Origin: Pseudoruminococcus_B sp937901805
GTDB lineage: Bacteria; Bacillota; Clostridia; Oscillospirales; Ruminococcaceae
NCBI GenBank assembly: GCA_963560245.1
Contig: CAUWNS010000013.1
Coordinates: 1-47,126 of the forward strand
Length of the DNA: 47,126 nt
Reading direction: 5' to 3'
Shown one piece after another: positions 42,889 through 47,126 of this stretch (position 1 is its first letter; every line of letters begins with the position of its first letter). The notes beneath the pieces are model-generated. The model did no database searches. It was not told where the DNA came from and saw nothing but the letters and a program-made list of their open reading frames with translations. The translations under genes were made by a program, and so were the position numbers.

Positions 42889-45054
42889 ATGACGCAGGAG
42901 GAAAACAGGGTAAAAAACAATGAAATTTATGTCAACCGAGAACTGAGCTGGTTAAAATTTAATATCAGGGTATTGGAGGAAGCGGAGGATGAAGCAGTTC
43001 CCCTGTTTGAGAGATTAAAATTTGTTTCCATCTTTTCCAGTAACCTGGATGAATTTTTTATGGTGCGTGTCGGCTCTTTATACGACCAATCCTTAATTAA
43101 GCAGCCTGTCTATGAGAATAAAACGCATATGACTGCCGAGGAACAAATTGATGCTATTTGTGATACAGTAAAAGAAATTCTCCCCCGCAAAGATAATGTC
43201 TATTCTGTCATTCAGGCAGAACTCTCAAAATGCGGAGTAAAACAATTGAATATGACCGCCCTGACAGAGGATGAATATCATTATCTCCATCGTTATTTTG
43301 AGGATGAAATATTGCCACTGGTTTCTCCTCAGATTATTGACAAGCATCATCCATTTCCCTTCTTGAAAAACAAAGAAATCTATGTTGGGGTTCACATTGA
43401 AAACAAAGGCGACACTGTAAAAGTAGGGATTATTCCAGCCAGTGGGATGTTTAAACGGGTTATTTATGTGCCGGGTTCGAATGAGGTAAAATTTGTCCTT
43501 GTAGAAGATGTTATTTCCTTTTTTGCAGATCGGATTTTTCAAAATTGTAAAATTTTGGATAAAACTATATTTCGGATCACTCGTAATGCCGATGTCACAG
43601 TAGAAGAAGGATTGTATGACCATGATATTGACTACCGAACTATTATGACAGATGTGCTGAAAAAACGAAAAAAACTTGCTCCAGTCCGTTTGGAATTGTA
43701 TCGTTCGGACAATGTGCGCCTGATGCAATACTTATGTAAAAAACTTCAACTGGCACAAAGAGCTGTCTTTTTGACAGCCACTCCTTTGGATTTGTCTTTT
43801 GTTTACGGTTTGGAATCATATTTTCCGCGAGAATTAAAGGAAAAACTGTCGTTTTCTCCGCTTGTGCCGCAGCAGTCTGCACAGATTAATCCTTCGGAGC
43901 CGATGATCCCTCAAATTTTGAGGGGGGATATCCTGCTTCATTATCCGTATGAAAATATAGGTGATTTTATCCGGTTGTTGGAAGAATCCGCTGTCGATCC
44001 AGAAGTGGTCTCCATCAAAATTACGCTGTATCGTGTGGCTAATGATTCTAAAGTGATCAATGCCTTAATCAAGGCGGCGGAAAATGGAAAAGATGTGCTG
44101 GTTATGGTAGAACTCCGTGCACGTTTTGACGAAGAAAACAATATAGACTGGTCCAAGCAGTTGGAAGAAGCGGGATGCAGTGTGATCTATGGATTGGATG
44201 AATACAAAGTTCATTCCAAACTATTGCTGATTACCAGACGTTCCCATAATAAAATATCCTATATTACTCAGATTGGTACCGGTAACTACAATGAAAAAAC
44301 TTCAAAGTTATATACTGATTTATCTCTGCTGACTGCTAATCAGGATATCGGGGTAGACGCCTCTGTGGTCTTTACCAATCTGTCTATTGGAAATAAGACG
44401 GAATATGTGCAGAACTTGCTGGTAGCGCCGTTGTGTTTAAAGTCTCGTATTATTGAAATGATAGACGGGGAAATTGCGGAGGCACGCAGCGGAAATAAAG
44501 CTTGGATCTTCCTGAAAATGAATTCTTTAAGCGATAAGACATTAATTGATAAATTAGTTGAAGCTTCTAAAAACGGCGTAAAAGTAGAAATGCTGATCCG
44601 AGGGATTTGCTGTATGAAAGCGGGAATCCCCGGTCAGACGGAGAACATTACTATAAAAAGCATTGTCGGGCGTTATCTGGAGCATTCGCGGATTTATATT
44701 TTCGGTACGGGATCCAGGCAGAAAATTTTTATCTCTTCTGCAGATTTCATGACAAGAAACACAGAACGCCGTGTGGAAGTAGCGACTCCTATTTTTTCTC
44801 CTGCGGAAAAGGAAAAGATTTTGAAAATTGTAGAAGTTCTTCGTTCTGACAATGTAAAGACACGCATTCAACTTCCTTCTGGGGAGTACCGGCATCTTCA
44901 CTTAAAAGAAGGAGAACGAAAAATAGACAGTCAGATTGAATTCTATCGACAAGCTTATGCAGCTGCAAAAGCAACGAGAAGGGCAACTAGTGAGACTAAG
45001 AAAAATAGTATTCCCTTTTTAGAGAAAATAAAGAAGACACTTTTCAAAAAATAG
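42889..45054 (+). CDS. ppk1: Polyphosphate kinase
   Basis: Makes polyphosphate from ATP reversibly. The 721-residue protein has the PPK1 four-domain layout: N-terminal NRELSWLKFN near residue 17, head domain, and two PLD-like catalytic domains with phosphohistidine motif KVHSKLLLI near residue 440 and the second His motif LEHSRIYIFG near residue 597. The start is the ATG following AAGAAGGGGG; an upstream frame extension would overlap ppx. Together with ppx it sets polyphosphate levels. A long terminator follows. Confidence 0.95.
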   Translation: MTQEENRVKNNEIYVNRELSWLKFNIRVLEEAEDEAVPLFERLKFVSIFSSNLDEFFMVRVGSLYDQSLIKQPVYENKTHMTAEEQIDAICDTVKEILPRKDNVYSVIQAELSKCGVKQLNMTALTEDEYHYLHRYFEDEILPLVSPQIIDKHHPFPFLKNKEIYVGVHIENKGDTVKVGIIPASGMFKRVIYVPGSNEVKFVLVEDVISFFADRIFQNCKILDKTIFRITRNADVTVEEGLYDHDIDYRTIMTDVLKKRKKLAPVRLELYRSDNVRLMQYLCKKLQLAQRAVFLTATPLDLSFVYGLESYFPRELKEKLSFSPLVPQQSAQINPSEPMIPQILRGDILLHYPYENIGDFIRLLEESAVDPEVVSIKITLYRVANDSKVINALIKAAENGKDVLVMVELRARFDEENNIDWSKQLEEAGCSVIYGLDEYKVHSKLLLITRRSHNKISYITQIGTGNYNEKTSKLYTDLSLLTANQDIGVDASVVFTNLSIGNKTEYVQNLLVAPLCLKSRIIEMIDGEIAEARSGNKAWIFLKMNSLSDKTLIDKLVEASKNGVKVEMLIRGICCMKAGIPGQTENITIKSIVGRYLEHSRIYIFGTGSRQKIFISSADFMTRNTERRVEVATPIFSPAEKEKILKIVEVLRSDNVKTRIQLPSGEYRHLHLKEGERKIDSQIEFYRQAYAAAKATRRATSETKKNSIPFLEKIKKTLFKK

Positions 45055-45057
45055 TCT

Positions 45058-45103
45058 GTAAATGAAAAACCGCCTGTTTATAAACAGACGGTTTTTCATT
45101 TAC
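45058..45103. terminator. Terminator after ppk1, bidirectional
   Basis: A nearly perfect 22-bp inverted repeat with one mismatch, containing A and T runs in opposite arms, fits termination in both directions. Confidence 0.88.
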
Positions 45104-45342
45104 AGTTCTTCTTTTGACAGGTCTCGGATTAAGATCTCTTTCGCCTGCATAATGTTTTTACAGGGAACGAATGTTTGAGTAAGATAATGAATAGCTTCTT
45201 GATATTCTACTAAAGAATACTGTTCAGGGGGAATCGTAATAATAAAAGACGCCTGTTCGGGAGAAGGCGTTATATAATGTAGTATCTGTATATTTTTCTT
45301 CTTTGCTTCATAATAAAATTGGGTGATGCCAATGGGTATTGA
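45100..45342 (-). pseudogene. C-terminal fragment of an unknown gene
   Basis: On the minus strand about 80 codons are open (FYYEAKKKNIQILHYITP, ASFIITIPPEQYSLVEY, NIMQAKEILIRDL) ending at a stop inside the ppk1 terminator. Upstream is a stop codon, and no ATG, GTG or TTG start precedes the conserved-looking part, only ATT. It looks like the remains of a small gene. Family not recognised. Confidence 0.45.
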
Positions 45343-45442
45343 TTACCACGCTATAGGACGGAGAATCAAAGAGTTCAGAAAAGCCGCTGGTAAAACACAA
45401 AAGGAAATCCAGTCACTTTATCGACAGATGAACCGTAGATAA
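45332..45442 (+). pseudogene. Truncated XRE-type helix-turn-helix regulator fragment
   Basis: A 36-codon frame begins MGIDYHAIGRRIKEFRKAAG followed by KTQKE, the usual start of an XRE/Cro-CI helix-turn-helix domain, then diverges and stops after about 11 further residues, before the recognition helix. It overlaps the minus-strand fragment. It is probably a gene relic from deletion. Confidence 0.5.
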
Positions 45443-45486
45443 AAGAGTATGTTTTTAGAATTTGCACAGTTACTGTTGAAGTATTA

Positions 45487-45522
45487 AAAATACCCGGTAC
45501 ATACTGGTACCGGGTATTTTTG
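45487..45522. terminator. Terminator for the pseudouridine synthase gene and upstream relics
   Basis: A perfect 14-bp stem (45487-45500 / 45507-45520) with A and T runs on opposite sides ends transcription from either strand. Confidence 0.85.
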
Positions 45523-45535
45523 CGGGGATCGTGTT

Positions 45536-46498
45536 TTAAGAAAACCGTTCTTGAAACTGATCGGCAAACCAAATATTCCGGACACTAAATATTTTTCCAT
45601 CTAAATAGGAAAGGCAGCCGGAATCTGTTGTAAAATGGAACTCCAGCCGATAGGAGTAAAGCAACTGCTGACGGATTGAAGAGAGCTTCCCTTGTTCCAA
45701 CTTTCCATATTTTCCATCTCCTACAAGAGGATGGCCCATATAGGCAAAATGTGCCCTGATTTGATGCGTGCGTCCGGTTTTCAAATCGACTTCCACAAGG
45801 CTGTAGCCTTTTGTTTGTTTAAGAACCCTGTAAGCAGTAATAATAGTGCGATTGTGTGCAGTCTTCCGATCAGACACGGTTACCGTATTGGTTTGTTCGT
45901 CTTTTTGCAAAAAGGCCTTCCATTCCCCGGATTTCGGCTGCAAATTTCCTTTTACAACACAAAGATAAAGTTTACGCAGTTCCCTGTTTTTGATTTTTTG
46001 ATTAAGAATCCGCAGGCTTTCCGCATTTTTAGCGGAAATAACAATTCCACCGGTATTTCTGTCTATTCGGTTGCATAAGGCAGGAGCAAAGCTATGTTCC
46101 TGCTGAGGACGGTATTCCCCTTTCTCATAGAGATAATGCTGAATACGATGAATCAATGTATCCTCTGTCCCATTGTCATCTTCATGTACAACCAACCCGG
46201 GGTGTTTATCAACCAGAAGAAGATTTTCATCTTCATAGACGATATCCAGAATCGGAGGTGCAGCGAGGAAGGGGAGGGCCAGAGGGGCATCATCAAAAAA
46301 TTCGTCGTTGAGATAGAGTTCCAGAAGATCCCCTAATTCCAATCGAGTAGAAACCTCACATCGTTTTCCGTTTAATTTTATTCGTTTTGTACGGATGGAT
46401 TTATATAGCAGGGATTTTGGCAAACGCTTTACCGTTTTGAGCAGAAATTTATCCAGTCGTTGTCCAGCGTCATTTTCTCCTATTTGAAACGCTCTCAT
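45536..46498 (-). CDS. RluA/RluC-type 23S rRNA pseudouridine synthase
   Basis: Converts specific uridines in rRNA to pseudouridine. The 320-residue protein has an N-terminal S4 RNA-binding domain (GQRLDKFLLKTVKRLPKSLL) and a catalytic domain with the aspartate motif RIDRNTGGIVISAKN near residue 145 (family R-L-D-x-x-T-S-G) and KTGRTHQIRAHFAYMGHPLVGD near the end. The start at 46498 has GGAGAGGGGAG upstream; the 15-codon longer frame has no RBS. Close RluC/RluD relatives cannot be separated by eye. Confidence 0.92.
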   Translation of the reverse strand: MRAFQIGENDAGQRLDKFLLKTVKRLPKSLLYKSIRTKRIKLNGKRCEVSTRLELGDLLELYLNDEFFDDAPLALPFLAAPPILDIVYEDENLLLVDKHPGLVVHEDDNGTEDTLIHRIQHYLYEKGEYRPQQEHSFAPALCNRIDRNTGGIVISAKNAESLRILNQKIKNRELRKLYLCVVKGNLQPKSGEWKAFLQKDEQTNTVTVSDRKTAHNRTIITAYRVLKQTKGYSLVEVDLKTGRTHQIRAHFAYMGHPLVGDGKYGKLEQGKLSSIRQQLLYSYRLEFHFTTDSGCLSYLDGKIFSVRNIWFADQFQERFS

Positions 46499-46622
46499 GA
46501 AACTCCCCTCTCCGCATTGCAATAGACCTAGTATATCATACAATCCGGAGATTGAGAATACTCCTTTTCAAACTATTGAAAATGGTCTATAATACTAATC
46601 ATCAACAGAGAGGGGGTAAATC

Positions 46623-47126
46623 ATGCCGGAAAACATACATGCCGGTCACCGCGGTCGATTCCGTGAGCGCTTTCTACAGCAAGAAGGCCGTGATATGCAG
46701 CCACATGAGCTTTTAGAACTCCTTCTTTATTATGCAATCCCAAGAAAAGATACAAATCCGATTGCCCATCAGTTATTGGAAGCGTTTGGAGGTTCCTTTT
46801 CAGCGGTGCTAGATGCTCCTGTTCAGCGGCTGGAAGAAATTCCGGGAATTACTCATAATGTGGCGGTGCTGATAAAACTAATACCAGTACTCGCTAAAAC
46901 TTATTTGACAGATAAAACAGATGTCGGAACGGTTTTGCATACTTCAGAGGAGTTTGGCCGCTATTTGTTGCCGCGCTATGTGGGAAGCGTAAATGAAGAA
47001 GTACAGGTAATCTGTTTGGACAGTAAGCATCGGTTAATTCATTCCAAACGTGTGTATGAAGGCAAGGTTAACGCTGTAGAAATTTCCATCCATAAAATTG
47101 TCGAATATGCACTTTTAAATAAGGCG
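46623..47126 (+). CDS. radC: RadC-like JAB domain protein (5' 168 residues)
   Basis: RadC family proteins have an N-terminal helix-hairpin-helix region and a JAB/MPN metallopeptidase-like domain; despite the name a DNA-repair role is disputed. Visible: GHRGRFRERFLQ at the start, the LLELLLYYAIPRKDTNPIAHQLL helix, a hairpin motif LEEIPGIT, and the first part of the JAB domain. The window ends before the HxH-x-S-G metal motif. RBS AGAGGGGG precedes the ATG. Gene continues beyond the window. Confidence 0.93.
   Translation, partial: MPENIHAGHRGRFRERFLQQEGRDMQPHELLELLLYYAIPRKDTNPIAHQLLEAFGGSFSAVLDAPVQRLEEIPGITHNVAVLIKLIPVLAKTYLTDKTDVGTVLHTSEEFGRYLLPRYVGSVNEEVQVICLDSKHRLIHSKRVYEGKVNAVEISIHKIVEYALLNKA

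Noticed and set aside
1..47126. CRISPR arrays, tRNAs, rRNAs, insertion sequences, prophage
   Set aside because: No regularly spaced repeats, cloverleaf-like sequences, transposase or phage protein motifs were seen by reading.

Overview
This window looks like chromosome from a spore-forming, anaerobic, low-to-mid GC Gram-positive bacterium of the class Clostridia, most likely an Oscillospiraceae/Ruminococcaceae-type gut or rumen commensal. The evidence is a ctsR-mcsA-mcsB-clpC stress operon with a CtsR box, a three-gene gerA-type spore germination operon, a rubredoxin and flavodiiron protein pair for oxygen defence, a glycyl-radical activase, a T-box leader, strong purine-rich ribosome binding sites and many hairpin-plus-T-run terminators. 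The species cannot be named from sequence reading alone. No tRNA, rRNA, CRISPR array, insertion sequence or phage gene was seen; the backbone is core genome with several decayed genes between intact ones.

Layout. 1-4.2 kb: 3' part of citramalate synthase (cimA), a convergent DegV lipid-binding protein, and a MarR regulator coupled to a MATE efflux pump. 4.3-9.2 kb: uvrB-uvrA behind a LexA/SOS-like box. 9.3-11.1 kb: rubredoxin and flavodiiron protein (fprA), then a convergent 54-residue Cys/Gly-rich mini-protein with a sigmaK-like promoter. 11.3-15.9 kb: ctsR-mcsA-mcsB-clpC. 16-19.3 kb: glutamate dehydrogenase, a 57-residue unknown ORF, ridA, a broken GNAT acetyltransferase and an acyl-CoA thioesterase. 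19.3-21.1 kb: TetR regulator divergent from an NAD-dependent epimerase. 21.2-25 kb: a leucine-type T-box leader (specifier CUC) in front of an acyl-CoA synthetase, then a zinc-ribbon, PASTA-tailed protein whose kinase domain lacks its catalytic residues. 25-31.8 kb: a TIM-barrel isomerase, a methyltransferase remnant, a glycyl-radical activase, asnS with a structured leader, an aspartate-type aminotransferase and purB. 31.8-36.1 kb: secD-secF behind a perfect 19-bp leader hairpin, a decayed TIM-barrel gene, a small unknown (possibly DUF6514) and nrdR. 36.1-41.1 kb: a DUF421-DUF4363 pair divergent from the gerA operon, with back-to-back sigmaG-like promoter motifs between them. 41.1-47.1 kb: a CBM9-like protein, ppx-ppk1 polyphosphate genes, gene fragments, an RluA-family pseudouridine synthase and the start of radC.

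How the genes work together. cimA, gdhA, ridA, asnS and the aminotransferase belong to amino-acid metabolism. The most interesting link is the Leu T-box in front of an acyl-CoA synthetase: leucine shortage would raise an enzyme that activates carboxylic acids. Anaerobic rumen and gut bacteria are known to make leucine from external isovalerate through isovaleryl-CoA and reductive carboxylation, so the enzyme may be an isovalerate scavenging ligase. That substrate is inference. A second theme is sporulation: germinant receptor, DUF421/DUF4363 pair and possibly the Cys-rich mini-protein. Four loci (GNAT, methyltransferase, TIM-barrel, XRE/unknown fragments) are decaying, which suggests ongoing loss of accessory genes between conserved operons.
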